Positions 1 to 8,812 of a DNA stretch of 64,000 nt are shown here, piece by piece. The position numbers and the translations under genes were made by a program. This stretch comes from PALSA-894 sp963757565 (GTDB lineage Bacteria; Pseudomonadota; Alphaproteobacteria; Rhizobiales; Xanthobacteraceae), in NCBI GenBank assembly GCA_963757565.1, contig CAVWSB010000006.1, positions 124,001 through 188,000 of the forward strand. The letters are read 5' to 3'. Under the pieces are notes generated by a model, which saw nothing but the letters and a program-made list of their open reading frames with translations, was not told the origin of the DNA and searched no databases. Each line of letters opens with the position of its first letter. Position 1 is the first letter of the stretch.

Positions 1-2
1 CC

Positions 3-227
3 GCGGTTCCTCGCGCCCACAAGGACGATAACACCGCTCGCCCCACCGATTATTCCGATCACCTGAAAATGACATCAAAAGAGGCATTCCGGATGGGCCG
101 ATTTGCGCACTGGCGTGCCGCAGCGAGCATGCTAGAAAGGTCCCAACAACAAGCCGCAACCGCGCTTCTGGGGGAAATCATGGCCGGACGTATCGCAGCG
201 CCATCATCGGCAGACCATCTGGCCTAG
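3..227 (+). CDS. 3' end of an unrecognised gene, truncated by the window edge
   Basis: A reading frame is open from the first bases of the window for about 74 codons and ends at a TAG just upstream of livH. The decoded tail has a charged, Met- and Ala-rich stretch (RFAHWRAAASMLERSQQQAA) that looks helical. An internal ATG at 69 could start a 52-residue product. No family was recognised. The frame stops 31 bases before the livH start on the same strand, so it could be the last part of an upstream gene of the transporter operon. It is reported only because the frame stays open and codon usage looks normal; a chance open frame in GC-rich DNA is possible. Confidence 0.35.
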   Translation, partial: AVPRAHKDDNTARPTDYSDHLKMTSKEAFRMGRFAHWRAAASMLERSQQQAATALLGEIMAGRIAAPSSADHLA

Positions 228-258
228 CTCACAATCGTCCGGGCCGAGTGACCGCGTG

Positions 259-1134
259 ATGGATTTCCCATTTGAGCTCCTGATCAACGCCATCGTGGCA
301 GGGGTGCTGCTCGGCGGCTTCTATGTTGCCGTGACCGTCGGCGTATCGATCGCGTTCGGAATGCTCGACATCGTCAACATCGCGCACCCTGCCTTCATCA
401 TCCTCGGCTCCTATATCGCCTATATCGTCAATTCGCGCTTCGGGGTCGACCCGGTGCTGGTCGGCATCCTGATGCTGCCGGTGTTCTACGTCCTCGGCGC
501 GGCGGTCTATCAGGTCTATTACCTGTCGTTCGAGAAGCGGGGCCAGGAAGCGCTGCGAGGTCTCGCGTTCTTCTTCGGCATTCTGTTCATCACCGAGGTC
601 GGGCTGATCCTGGTGTTCGGGGTCGATTATCGCTACGCCGAGGCAGCCTATATCGGTCCCGCGTTCCACTTCTCGTTCATCGACCTGCCTTACCGCATGC
701 TGATCCCGTGCGTCATTTCGCTGCTAATGCTGGCCGGGCTGCAACTCTATCTGTCGCGCACCTTTATTGGGCGCGCCATCATGGCGGTGTCGCAGGATCA
801 GGGTGCCCTCGCCCTGATGGCGGCGAACCCCGTCGCGATCAAGCGCATCGCATTCGGCATCTCGATCGCCACCGCCGCGCTCGCGGGCGCATTCCTGGTG
901 ATCATCCAGCCGGTCGAGCCCTCGGTCGGGCGCGAATATATCGGACGTGTGTTTGCGATCTGCGTGCTCGGCGGGCTCGGCAGCCTGCCCGGCACTGTGA
1001 TTGGCGCCATGCTGCTCGGGGTTGCCGAAAGCATCACGGCAACATTTTACGGCCCCTCCTGGGCGCCAGCCGTCGCATTCGGATTCCTGTTGCTGACGCT
1101 GGCCTTCCGGCCGGCCGGCCTGTTGGGACGATAG
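259..1134 (+). CDS. livH: Branched-chain amino-acid-type ABC transporter permease (LivH family)
   Basis: Inner-membrane permease of a HAAT-family ABC importer for branched-chain amino acids or related acids. The 291-residue product is almost entirely hydrophobic, with about eight membrane segments and the LivH-type early motif GVSIAFGMLDIVNIAHPAF. The C-terminal GGLGSLPGTVIGAMLLG loop is the EAA-like region expected to contact the ATPases. ATG at 259 was preferred over the adjacent in-frame GTG at 256. It is followed by livM, livG and livF with very tight spacing, which implies one transcript. Substrate cannot be read from the permease; the neighbouring aromatic catabolic genes leave aromatic or organic acids possible. 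Confidence 0.93.
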   Translation: MDFPFELLINAIVAGVLLGGFYVAVTVGVSIAFGMLDIVNIAHPAFIILGSYIAYIVNSRFGVDPVLVGILMLPVFYVLGAAVYQVYYLSFEKRGQEALRGLAFFFGILFITEVGLILVFGVDYRYAEAAYIGPAFHFSFIDLPYRMLIPCVISLLMLAGLQLYLSRTFIGRAIMAVSQDQGALALMAANPVAIKRIAFGISIATAALAGAFLVIIQPVEPSVGREYIGRVFAICVLGGLGSLPGTVIGAMLLGVAESITATFYGPSWAPAVAFGFLLLTLAFRPAGLLGR

Positions 1135-1142
1135 GCCAGCGC

Positions 1143-2102
1143 GTGCGCACGGGATGGTTCATCCTCATCTGCATTGTTGTCGGCGCGCTGACCTTCGCGG
1201 CGCTGCGTGTGGTGCACAACGACTACTTCTTCGTCGCCGGCTATACCGTGCTGCAGTTCGTCGTACTGGCGACGGCCTGGAATATCCTCGGCGGCTATTG
1301 CGGCTACGTGAATTTCGGCTCGGCCGCGTTCTTCGCGCTCGGCGCCTATTCGAGCGTGTTTTTTCACAAGGCGTATCCGCTGCCCGTTCCGGTGCTGATC
1401 GTGATCGGCGCGGCAGTATCGGGCATCGCGGGACTCGGGATGGGGTACCTGACGCTCCGCCTGCGCGGTGCATTCTTCTCAATCGCGACCCTGGCACTGG
1501 CGGTCGTGCTGCAGACCTTGGTGGTCAACTGGGATTATGTCGGCGGCTCGCGCGGCGCCTATGTGATCCGTGCGCAGTCGGTCGACATCGCGGGCGTGAC
1601 ACTGCCCTATGTGCAGTATCTGTTTCTCCTGATGCTCGTGCTCGTCGTGATCGCCATCGCCACCGCGCGAACCATTGAGCGCTCGCGGCTCGGCTTCGGC
1701 TTTGCCACCATCCGCGACGACGAACTCGCAGCGGAGGCGTCCGGCGTGCCGACCTTGCGGCTGAAACTGATCGCAACCACACTCTCGGGCGCGCTGATGG
1801 GCATGGCGGGCGCGCCGTTCCCCTACTACATCGGCTATCTCCAGCCTTCGTCCGCTTTCGGACTGGAATACGCCGTCAACTCCATCGCCATGCCGATGAT
1901 CGGCGGGACCGCGACCTGGGTCGGGCCGCTCGTCGGTTCGCTGCTGCTCGGCATCGTTCAGCAGGTCGCGACCGTGACGATCTCGTCGGCGGTCAATTTG
2001 CTGATTGTCGGCGTGTTGCTCGTCGTGTTCGTCATCGTCGCGCCGAACGGGCTCGTCGGCTTTGTGACCCAACTCTGGCGCAGGAAGCAGCACGATGGCT
2101 GA
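1143..2102 (+). CDS. livM: Branched-chain amino-acid-type ABC transporter permease (LivM family)
   Basis: Second membrane subunit of the HAAT importer. The 319-residue product has about nine hydrophobic segments and the LivM hallmarks NILGGYCGYVNFGSAAFFALGAY near the N-terminus and the cytoplasmic loop with RDDELAAEASGV, the conserved ATPase-contact region. The same frame is open far upstream, overlapping livH, but that extension is Arg-rich antisense-like sequence. The GTG at 1143, nine bases after the livH stop, is the sensible start. It overlaps livG by eight bases, which suggests translational coupling. Confidence 0.92.
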   Translation: MRTGWFILICIVVGALTFAALRVVHNDYFFVAGYTVLQFVVLATAWNILGGYCGYVNFGSAAFFALGAYSSVFFHKAYPLPVPVLIVIGAAVSGIAGLGMGYLTLRLRGAFFSIATLALAVVLQTLVVNWDYVGGSRGAYVIRAQSVDIAGVTLPYVQYLFLLMLVLVVIAIATARTIERSRLGFGFATIRDDELAAEASGVPTLRLKLIATTLSGALMGMAGAPFPYYIGYLQPSSAFGLEYAVNSIAMPMIGGTATWVGPLVGSLLLGIVQQVATVTISSAVNLLIVGVLLVVFVIVAPNGLVGFVTQLWRRKQHDG

Positions 2103-2829
2103 CGCTCTCCTGCGCATCGACAAGGTGGGCAAGCGCTTCGGCGGCTTCGTCGCGCTCGACAGCATTGATCTGAGCGTAGCGCCGGGCGAGCGGCTCGGGC
2201 TGATCGGGCCGAACGGCTCCGGAAAATCCACGCTCGTCAACTGCATCTGCGGCACGCTGCGCAACGAGACCGGCAGCGTCACCTTCGACGGCCAGAAGAT
2301 TGACGGCATGGCGGCGCATCAGCGTACCGTTCTCGGGCTGTCGCGCTCATTTCAGCTGCCGCGTCCGTTCCACAGCCTGTCGGTGTCGGAGAACCTGCAC
2401 ATCCCGCTGCTCTACGCGGTGAAGGCGCGGTCCGGATCTCATCTGAGCGGCGACGAACTGGAAGCGCACTGTGTCGAGCACCTGCGGCTGGTCGGGCTCG
2501 ATCACAAGGCGCGCAAGCGTCCGCGCGATCTGACGCAGGTCGAGATGCGCAAGCTCGAACTTGCGCGCGCCATCGCGGCCGAGCCCAAGCTGCTGATTGC
2601 AGACGAGGCGATGGCGGGCCTCTCGCACTCGGAAATCGAGGATATTCTGCTGCTGCTGCGGCAGTTGAACGACCGCGGCATCACGATCATCCTGATCGAG
2701 CACATCATGAGCGCCGTGATGAGCTTCTCGCAACGCCTCGTGGTCCTGGTATCCGGCCGCAAGATTGCGGACGGCGATCCGCAGGAGGTCGTGCGCAACC
2801 CCGAGGTGGAGAAAGCCTACCTTGGCTGA
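2095..2829 (+). CDS. livG: ABC transporter ATP-binding protein (LivG family)
   Basis: Cytoplasmic ATPase of the HAAT importer, 244 residues. The Walker A motif GPNGSGKST lies near residues 40-48 and the Walker B region reads LLIADEAMAG. The signature helix is degenerate (LTQVEMRKLELARAIA) where LSxGQ is usual; such relaxed signatures occur in LivG-type proteins, and the partner LivF has a canonical one. Its start overlaps the livM stop by eight bases and its end overlaps the livF start by eight bases, so the three genes are probably translated as a coupled unit. Confidence 0.92.
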   Translation: MADALLRIDKVGKRFGGFVALDSIDLSVAPGERLGLIGPNGSGKSTLVNCICGTLRNETGSVTFDGQKIDGMAAHQRTVLGLSRSFQLPRPFHSLSVSENLHIPLLYAVKARSGSHLSGDELEAHCVEHLRLVGLDHKARKRPRDLTQVEMRKLELARAIAAEPKLLIADEAMAGLSHSEIEDILLLLRQLNDRGITIILIEHIMSAVMSFSQRLVVLVSGRKIADGDPQEVVRNPEVEKAYLG

Positions 2830-3553
2830 CAGCATCACCATCAGCGGCGTTCATGCGGGTTACGGCTCCGTCCGCGTGCTGGAGGATGTGACGCTTGAGG
2901 TGCGTCCATCTGAAACCGTGGCGTTGCTCGGGACAAACGGCAACGGCAAATCGACGCTGATGAAGTGCATCATGGGCATGGTGCGTCCGAGCGCGGGCAC
3001 GATCATCGCCGAGATCGGGGGGCAAAGGCACAATCTGGTCGGGCGCAGCACCGAGGAGATCGTCGATCTTGGGATAGCGCTGGTGCCTGAGGGCCGCCGG
3101 CTGTTTCCCAAGCTGACGGTGGAGGAGAACCTGCTACTCGGCGCTTTCCGCCCGACTGCGCGTGCCGAACTCTCGCGCAACCTCGACTTCTGCTACCAGA
3201 CCTTCGAACGGCTGAAGGAACGGCGCAACCAGCTCGCCGGCTCGATGAGCGGCGGCGAGCAGCAGATGCTCGCGCTTGCCCGCGCGCTGATGAGCGCACC
3301 GCGCATTCTGCTGGTGGACGAGCCCTCCGTCGGCCTGGCACCGATCCTGGTCAGCCGAACCATCGACGCAATCAAGACACTGAAGGAAAAATATCAACTT
3401 ACCGTGCTGATGGCGGAGCAGAACTTCAACCAGGCGATCCGCATCGCCGACCGCGGCTATGTGATCGTCCACGGCAAGATCGCATTCGAGGGAAAGTCGG
3501 CGGACGAACTCAACAACAACGAGCTGATCCGCAAGTTCTACATGGGCATCTAG
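2822..3553 (+). CDS. livF: ABC transporter ATP-binding protein (LivF family)
   Basis: Second ATPase of the HAAT importer, 243 residues. It has Walker A GTNGNGKST, a full signature SMSGGEQQMLALARAL, Walker B ILLVDEPSVGLAP and the switch histidine region replaced by MAEQNF, as usual in LivF. The TTG at 2822 is chosen as start because it gives the LivF N-terminus (ADSITISGVHAGYGS) and reproduces the eight-base overlap seen between livM and livG. An upstream in-frame ATG would add an Arg-rich stretch that is antisense-like. The gene is followed by a hairpin terminator shared with the convergent binding-protein gene. Confidence 0.92.
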   Translation: MADSITISGVHAGYGSVRVLEDVTLEVRPSETVALLGTNGNGKSTLMKCIMGMVRPSAGTIIAEIGGQRHNLVGRSTEEIVDLGIALVPEGRRLFPKLTVEENLLLGAFRPTARAELSRNLDFCYQTFERLKERRNQLAGSMSGGEQQMLALARALMSAPRILLVDEPSVGLAPILVSRTIDAIKTLKEKYQLTVLMAEQNFNQAIRIADRGYVIVHGKIAFEGKSADELNNNELIRKFYMGI

Positions 3554-3578
3554 TGCCGCGACAAATCGGGTGAAGAAA

Positions 3579-3605
3579 AACGCCGCGCAGGTTGTGCGCG
3601 GCGTT
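3579..3605 (-). terminator. Intrinsic terminator between livF and the convergent binding-protein gene
   Basis: An 11-bp perfect stem (AACGCCGCGCA / TGCGCGGCGTT) with a 5-base loop. Read on the minus strand it is followed by TTTCTTC, so it best serves the minus-strand binding-protein gene. The plus-strand side has only a short T-rich stretch, so it may also slow transcription from livF. Confidence 0.8.
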
Positions 3606-3642
3606 GTTCGTTTCAGCGCAGACGTTCGCGGCCGGGCGAAGC

Positions 3643-4905
3643 TTACTTCGCCTTTTCGTATGGGTAGACCACCTCGCCAGTCTTCTGGTCCGCCGGCGAC
3701 AACACGGTCTGCACCGCCATACCGCGCCACTGGTCGAGCTGGTCGTTGCCGTCCTTTACGCCGTGATACTGCACCTGCAGCATCCCCGACTTGGTCCACT
3801 CGCCTTTTGCGCCGTAGGCCCAGTCGCCCATGATGGTCTTGAACGTGGTCTTCTTGAAATAGTCGACGATCTTGTCGTCATCGACGCTCTTGGTGTCTGC
3901 GACCGCCTGTCCAAGAATCGTCATCCACGCATAGCCCCAGCCGCCCAGGTAGTAGCCGATCGGATCCACGCCTTCGGCGCCGGCCTTCGACTGATACTTC
4001 TTGAAGAAGTCCCCGGCGCGTTCGAGATTCTTCTCGGTCGGAACCCAGGTTTCGTAATTGACGATGCCGTTGAGCTTGGAGCCCAGGCGCAGCTTGAACA
4101 CGGTTGCCTGCAGGCCGACCATCGCGCCGCCGACCATCTTTGGCTTGTAGTTCAGTTCATTGATCGTCTGCACCATGCCGACAGATGAGAGCGGATAGGA
4201 GCAAATAACGAAGATATCGGGATTGGCCGCCTGCACGGCACGCACGATCGGCGCATAGTCGGTCGTCGATGGTGGGTACGACTTGTCGTAGACAATTTTC
4301 AGATTGGCCTTCTTCGCATTCTCGCGTGCCCCTTCGCAGGCGTTGCGGGAGAATTCGGCATCCTCGGCGGCGAGCGCGACTGTCGTCGGCTTCGGATTCT
4401 GCTTCAACGCGGCCTCATAGAAGCCCTCGGTAAAGGAGCCCTTGGTGTCCTGACCTGTCGGCAGCACGGAGAAATATTTCGGATATTTGAACTCGGCGTT
4501 TACATCGAGCCCGAAGAGACTCAGGAAGAACTTGTTCTTCTGCATCACCACCGGCATTGCCGGCGCAATCATGTTGGTTGCATAGCTCGAGACCACGAGG
4601 TCGACCTTGTCGGAGTCGAGCAGCTTCTGATAGATCGCCGGCACTTGCGAGGGATTGCTCTGGTCGTCGTAGTAGACGAGCTTGACCGGACGGCCGATCA
4701 GCCCGCCCTTGCCGTTGATTTCCTCTTCCCAGATCTTGGCGCCGAGCAGCGCCTGCTTGCCGTTGGCGGCGAGCGGGCCGGTCAGCGACATCGAGAAGCC
4801 GATCTTGATCGGCTCGCCGCTTTGCGCAGAGGCGGCATTTGGCAACAGCGCAAGCGCCGTCGTGGCGACGAGGCCGGCCACAAGACGCGTCAGTTTCAGT
4901 CGCAT
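3643..4905 (-). CDS. ABC transporter periplasmic substrate-binding protein (LivK/HAAT family)
   Basis: Periplasmic binding protein that should deliver substrate to LivHMGF. A signal peptide (MRLKLTRLVAGLVATTALALLP, cleaved near ASAQS) is followed by the type-1 binding fold beginning IKIGFSMSLTGPLAANG. The total of 420 residues is normal for the family. ATG at 4905 is preferred over an in-frame TTG fifteen bases earlier because a strong GGAGGA Shine-Dalgarno lies at 4911-4917. The gene is convergent with livF, not in its operon. The ligand is not predictable from sequence; this subgroup is often involved in uptake of amino acids, urea or aromatic acids. Confidence 0.9.
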   Translation of the reverse strand: MRLKLTRLVAGLVATTALALLPNAASAQSGEPIKIGFSMSLTGPLAANGKQALLGAKIWEEEINGKGGLIGRPVKLVYYDDQSNPSQVPAIYQKLLDSDKVDLVVSSYATNMIAPAMPVVMQKNKFFLSLFGLDVNAEFKYPKYFSVLPTGQDTKGSFTEGFYEAALKQNPKPTTVALAAEDAEFSRNACEGARENAKKANLKIVYDKSYPPSTTDYAPIVRAVQAANPDIFVICSYPLSSVGMVQTINELNYKPKMVGGAMVGLQATVFKLRLGSKLNGIVNYETWVPTEKNLERAGDFFKKYQSKAGAEGVDPIGYYLGGWGYAWMTILGQAVADTKSVDDDKIVDYFKKTTFKTIMGDWAYGAKGEWTKSGMLQVQYHGVKDGNDQLDQWRGMAVQTVLSPADQKTGEVVYPYEKAK

Positions 4906-5030
4906 GTCATTTCCTCCCAAGTGTTAAGGCTTTGCGGCATTTTTGCCCGATCGGCGCGGTCCCGCCAAGCGAAGAATTAAGGCCATTGGTCTAAATCGCG
5001 ACAATTGGCCGCCCTTCGCGCATTGTGAAA

Positions 5031-5050
5031 CGTCCCACGCGAATGGGACG
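5031..5050. promoter_or_regulatory. Perfect 7-bp inverted repeat between divergent genes
   Basis: CGTCCCA and TGGGACG are separated by six bases (CGCGAA). The palindrome lies in the 264-base gap between the divergently read binding-protein gene and the CoxL-like gene, the usual place for a regulator operator. No regulator gene is adjacent and no known consensus was matched, so this is a candidate only. Confidence 0.35.
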
Positions 5051-5169
5051 CATGGCTGCCCCCAAGGCGCAGCCCCCTATCGAAAACCCGCTGCGGCGTG
5101 ATAATCGCACTGCAGCACCGATCCAAAGATCATGCTTCCGTCGAATTCCGCTTACGAGGCAATCCGCTC

Positions 5170-7533
5170 ATGAATGTGCAGGACCGTTCGAACGCGTTCG
5201 ATTTGAACAAATATGGCGTCGGCCAGCCGGTACGCCGTACTGAGGACCCTGTTCTGGTGCAGGGTCAGGGCCATTACACCGACGACTTGAACCTGCCCAA
5301 GCAGGCCTATGCGTATTTTGTCCGTAGCCGAAACGGTCATGGCGTCATCAAGAAGATCGACACCGCTGCCGCCAAGGGCATGCCCGGCGTGCTTGGAATT
5401 TACACGGGCGCGGATCTCGCCGCCTACGGCATCATGAAATGCGTCGTGCCGTTCAAGAATTGAGACGGCAGCGAGATGAAGAAGCCGAACCGCTATTCGC
5501 TGATGAGCGACAAGGTGCGCTTCGTCGGCGATCCGGTCGCGGTCGTGGTCGCCGAAACCATGGCGCAGGCAAAGGACGCCGCCGAGGCGGTCGAGGTCGA
5601 TATCGATCCGCTGCCCGCCGTCACGCAGGCGAGCGAGGCCGCCAAGCCCGGCGCACCGCAGCTCTACGACGACGTCCCCGGCAACGTCGTGCTCGACTAT
5701 CTCTACGGCGAGCCAGACAAAGTCGCGGAGGCTTTCTCCAAGGCCGCCCATGTCACCAAACTGGAACTGGTCAACAGCCGCGTCGTGGTGAGCGCGATGG
5801 AGCCGCGCTCGGCAATCGCGTCGTTCGACACGACGAGCGGGCGCTACACCATGAACATCGGTTGCCAGGGCGCCTTCGGCATGAAGGGCCAGCTCGTCGA
5901 TATTCTCGGCACCACGCCCGACAAGGTGCACGTGCTGACCGGCAATGTTGGCGGCTCGTTTGGCATGAAGGCCGCCGTCTACCCGGAATACGTGCCGATC
6001 CTGCACGCCGCCAAGGAACTCGGCCGGCCGGTGAAATGGACCGCCGACCGCTTCGAGAGCTTCGTCTCGGATCACCACGGCCGCGATCACGAATTCACCG
6101 GCGAGCTCGCGCTCGACGCGAAGGGCAAATTCCTTGCAGCGCGCTTCAAGGGCTACGGCAACACGGGCGCCTATCTCGGCCCGGTCTCACCGCTGATGTC
6201 GACGTTGAACATCGTGAAGAACGCGGTCAGCGTTTACAAAATTCCGCTGATCGAGGTCGCCACCAAGGTGATGGTCACCAACACGGTGCTGGTTTCGGCC
6301 TATCGCGGCGCCGGTCGCCCCGAGGGCAACTACTACATGGAACGGCTGATCGACCGCGCCGCGGAGGAGATGAAGATCGACCGCTTCAGCCTGCGCAAGC
6401 GCAACCAGATCAGGAAGAGTGAGATTCCCTACAAGGCTTCGTCGGGGATGCAGTACGACTCCGGCGACTTTCCGGCTGTGTTCGAGCGCGCCATCGAGGT
6501 TGCGGACGTAAAGGGCTTCAAGGAGCGCAAGCGCGCCGCCAAGAAGCGCGGCAAGCTGCTTGGCCTCGGCGTCGGAAGCTATCTCGAGGTCACCGCGCCA
6601 CCGAACAAGGAAATGGGCGGCATCCGTTTCGAGGAGAATGGTGACGTCACCATCATTACCGGCACGCTCGATTACGGTCAGGGCCACGCGGCGCCTTTCG
6701 CGCAGGTCCTGACATCGAAGCTCGGCGTCCCGTTCGAGAAGATCAAGCTGCTGCAGGGCGACAGCGACGAACTGCTCGCGGGCGGCGGAACCGGCGGTTC
6801 TCGCTCGATGTATGCGAGCGGCACCGCGATCCTCGAAGGCGCCGAGGCCGTAATCGAAAAGGGCAAGCAGGTCGCGGGCTTCGTGCTCGAAGCCTCGGCA
6901 GGCGACATCGAGTTCGGCGACGGCAATTTCACCATCGCGGGAACCGACCGCTCGATCGGCATCATGGAGCTGGCCGAAAAACTGCGCGCAGGGCTCAAGT
7001 TGCCAGAGGGCGTGCCCAATTCACTAAGCGTGAGGCACGTCAGCAAGGAGCCGATCCCGTCCGTGTTCCCGAACGGATGCCACGTGGCGGAAGTCGAGAT
7101 CGATCCCGACACCGGCACCATCGAAATCACCAGCTACAAGTCGGTCAACGACTTCGGCACCATCGTCAATCCGTTGCTCGTTGCCGGGCAGGTGCATGGC
7201 GGCGTGGTGCAGGGCATTGGACAGGCGATCATGGAGCGGACCGCCTACGACGCCGAGGGCCAGCTTCTCACCGGCTCCTACATGGACTACGCGATGCCGC
7301 GCGCGGGCGACATGCCCGACATCGAGTTCGAGAGCCTGGCTGTGCCGGCGAAGAACAATCCGCTCGGCGTGAAGGGTTGCGGCGAAGCGGGCTGCGCCGG
7401 TGCGCTCACGTCGGTGATGAACGCGATCGTCAATGCGCTGTCCGATTATGGCATCGCCAATATCGAGATGCCGGCGACACCCGAGCGGGTGTGGAAGGCA
7501 ATCCAGGACGCGAAGGCGCAACACACAATGTGA
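5170..7533 (+). pseudogene. Form-II CoxL-like molybdenum hydroxylase large subunit with an in-frame TGA
   Basis: Large (molybdopterin) subunit of the xanthine oxidase/CO dehydrogenase family, 787 codons including an internal stop. The active-site loop reads AYRGAGR, the form-II signature, not the AYxCSFR of true CO dehydrogenases, so the substrate is unknown. GNVGGSFGMK and KGCGEAGCAGA, which carries the catalytic Glu, are present. A TGA at 5461-5463 interrupts VPFKN / DGSEMKKPN; relatives usually have Arg there, so a CGA to TGA change is likely. Both sides stay in one frame. The downstream part has its own ATG at 5476 but would lack about 100 residues. No small (FeS) or medium (FAD) subunit gene is nearby. 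It may be a true nonsense mutation, a sequence error, or readthrough. Confidence 0.85.
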
Positions 7534-7681
7534 TGGGATGTGACGCGTCGTCACGTCTGGACGGGAACATGATGCCCGTCCGCAACGGTCGCTCCCAATT
7601 CTGTGCGCTGGCGCCGCACGCCACATTTCGTTGGCGCGCGTATGCTAGTGTTCGCGCATGAAGGAATCGCGGGGGCGTCGC

Positions 7682-7927
7682 ATGACTCGCGTGAGACTCT
7701 TCGTCCTGTTCTCGATCGGGATCCTTTGCGTGACCGCGTCGGCTACCGCGTACGCCCAGCAGCAGCGTGGCCGCGGCAACGATGCCTGCACCAAGGATGC
7801 GGCGCGGCTCTGCAAGAAATTCTTCGGTCAGGGGGACTTCGTGATCCTGTCCTGTTTCCAGCGCAGCGCAAAACGGCTGAGTTCGCCCTGCCGCAAGTTC
7901 CTGACTGACATCGGCCAGCTTCACTGA
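7682..7927 (+). CDS. Small secreted cysteine-rich-repeat protein (copy 1)
   Basis: 81-residue exported protein. A signal peptide ending near AYAQQ is followed by a short domain with four cysteines in the pattern DAxRLCKKFF...LSCFQRSAKRLSSPC. This matches the Cys-rich repeat seen in Golgi glycoprotein 1-like proteins and in many rhizobial small secreted proteins. The ATG at 7682 sits directly before the signal peptide. The next gene encodes a paralogue with the same ending (DIGQLH), so the pair arose by tandem duplication. Function is unknown; a periplasmic, disulfide-stabilised role is inferred from the signal peptide and paired cysteines. Confidence 0.72.
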   Translation: MTRVRLFVLFSIGILCVTASATAYAQQQRGRGNDACTKDAARLCKKFFGQGDFVILSCFQRSAKRLSSPCRKFLTDIGQLH

Positions 7928-7991
7928 CTGCAACGGGTTCGTGCCCGGTTTGCGTTTCATCGGCAACCAGAAGAGCGATCGGAGGAAAACC

Positions 7992-8237
7992 GTGCGTCTA
8001 TCATCGGCTTTATCCGCGGCCCTCGCACTCACCGTCATGATCGGCAGCATCGCGCCGGCCTTCGCGCAGGACGACGTCCGCAAACGTGGCGACAAGGCTT
8101 GCGGCGGCGACTCGCGTAAAATGTGCAGCAAGTTCTTCGGTCAGGACATGGCCGTCCTCGGATGCCTGCAGCAGAACAGGCAGCGGCTCAGCCAAAACTG
8201 CCACAAGTTTCTGGCTGATATCGGTCAGCTTCACTGA
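7992..8237 (+). CDS. Small secreted cysteine-rich-repeat protein (copy 2)
   Basis: 81-residue paralogue of the preceding gene. The GTG at 7992 is chosen because a strong GGAGG lies at 7981-7985 and the product then begins with a clean signal peptide (MRLSSALSAALALTVMIG, cleaved after AFAQ). The mature part keeps the cysteine spacing of copy 1: KACGGDSRKMCSKFFGQ, then LGCLQQNRQRLSQNC, and the same DIGQLH terminus. The genes are 64 bases apart on one strand and are probably co-transcribed. No enzymatic motif is visible. Confidence 0.72.
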   Translation: MRLSSALSAALALTVMIGSIAPAFAQDDVRKRGDKACGGDSRKMCSKFFGQDMAVLGCLQQNRQRLSQNCHKFLADIGQLH

Positions 8238-8254
8238 AGCAGTCGAACGAGCCG

Positions 8255-8812
8255 TTAGAGACCGAGAGCTACCTCGGCCCAGTGCAGCACCGTGCGACTG
8301 TTGAGAAAGTCGAGGACAGCCGGCTCGACTACGGTTGCCTGCTTCTCCGGCACGACCGCCGTCGCGATGATCGCGTCGCAGCGGTCGTTGAACCCGACAG
8401 ATAGCGCGCCGGTGCTCGATCCCCTCGCGCTCGTGATGGTGAACGGGCGGCTGCGTCCCTTCATCCAGGCGACCGTGACCGGGTGGCCCGCCGCCTGCGC
8501 GGTCGCTTCCGTTCCGATGAGTTCAAAGTCGCTGATCCGGTCGAGCTCCTCGTCGTCGGCAACGCCGGTCGCGCAGTTACAGAATCCAATCTTGGCGCGG
8601 ATATAGACCGTGACCGGAGCGCCGCAGTCGGCGGCGTTGCACGTGAACGCTTTGCCCTTGCCCCACTGATCCATCGGGAACGGCCACGGCACCTCGGTCC
8701 AGTCCGCTGGCGATGCCATTGCGACCGCACGACCGCTTCCCTCGGGCGCAGGCAGCGCACAAGCAAGGACAAACAGAAGAAGCGCACTTGCCGCCGCGAT
8801 CGTCCTTCGCAT
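8255..8812 (-). CDS. Secreted protein of unknown function
   Basis: 185 residues with a lipoprotein- or Sec-like leader (MRRTIAAASALLLFVLACAL). The mature part contains FTCNAADCGAPV and FCNCATG, cysteine pairs suggesting disulfides or a small metal site, and a C-terminal DFLNSRTVLHWAEVALGL. No named domain is recognised; similar proteins are known to me as conserved hypotheticals in Bradyrhizobium relatives. Its start is 12 bases after the natural end of the TPR gene on the same strand, so the two are probably one transcript. Confidence 0.6.
   Translation of the reverse strand: MRRTIAAASALLLFVLACALPAPEGSGRAVAMASPADWTEVPWPFPMDQWGKGKAFTCNAADCGAPVTVYIRAKIGFCNCATGVADDEELDRISDFELIGTEATAQAAGHPVTVAWMKGRSRPFTITSARGSSTGALSVGFNDRCDAIIATAVVPEKQATVVEPAVLDFLNSRTVLHWAEVALGL

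Noticed and set aside
708..1142. Upstream extension of livM overlapping livH
   Set aside because: The extension is Arg-rich with no membrane pattern and lies wholly within livH in another frame.
5461..5463. TGA as a selenocysteine codon in the CoxL-like gene
   Set aside because: The position is not near the molybdenum site, relatives have Arg there, and no SECIS-like hairpin was recognised just downstream.
7565..7597. EcfG-like promoter before the Cys-rich pair
   Set aside because: GGAAC is followed after 17 bases by CGGT, not CGTT, and lies over 80 bases from the start codon. It is too weak to claim.
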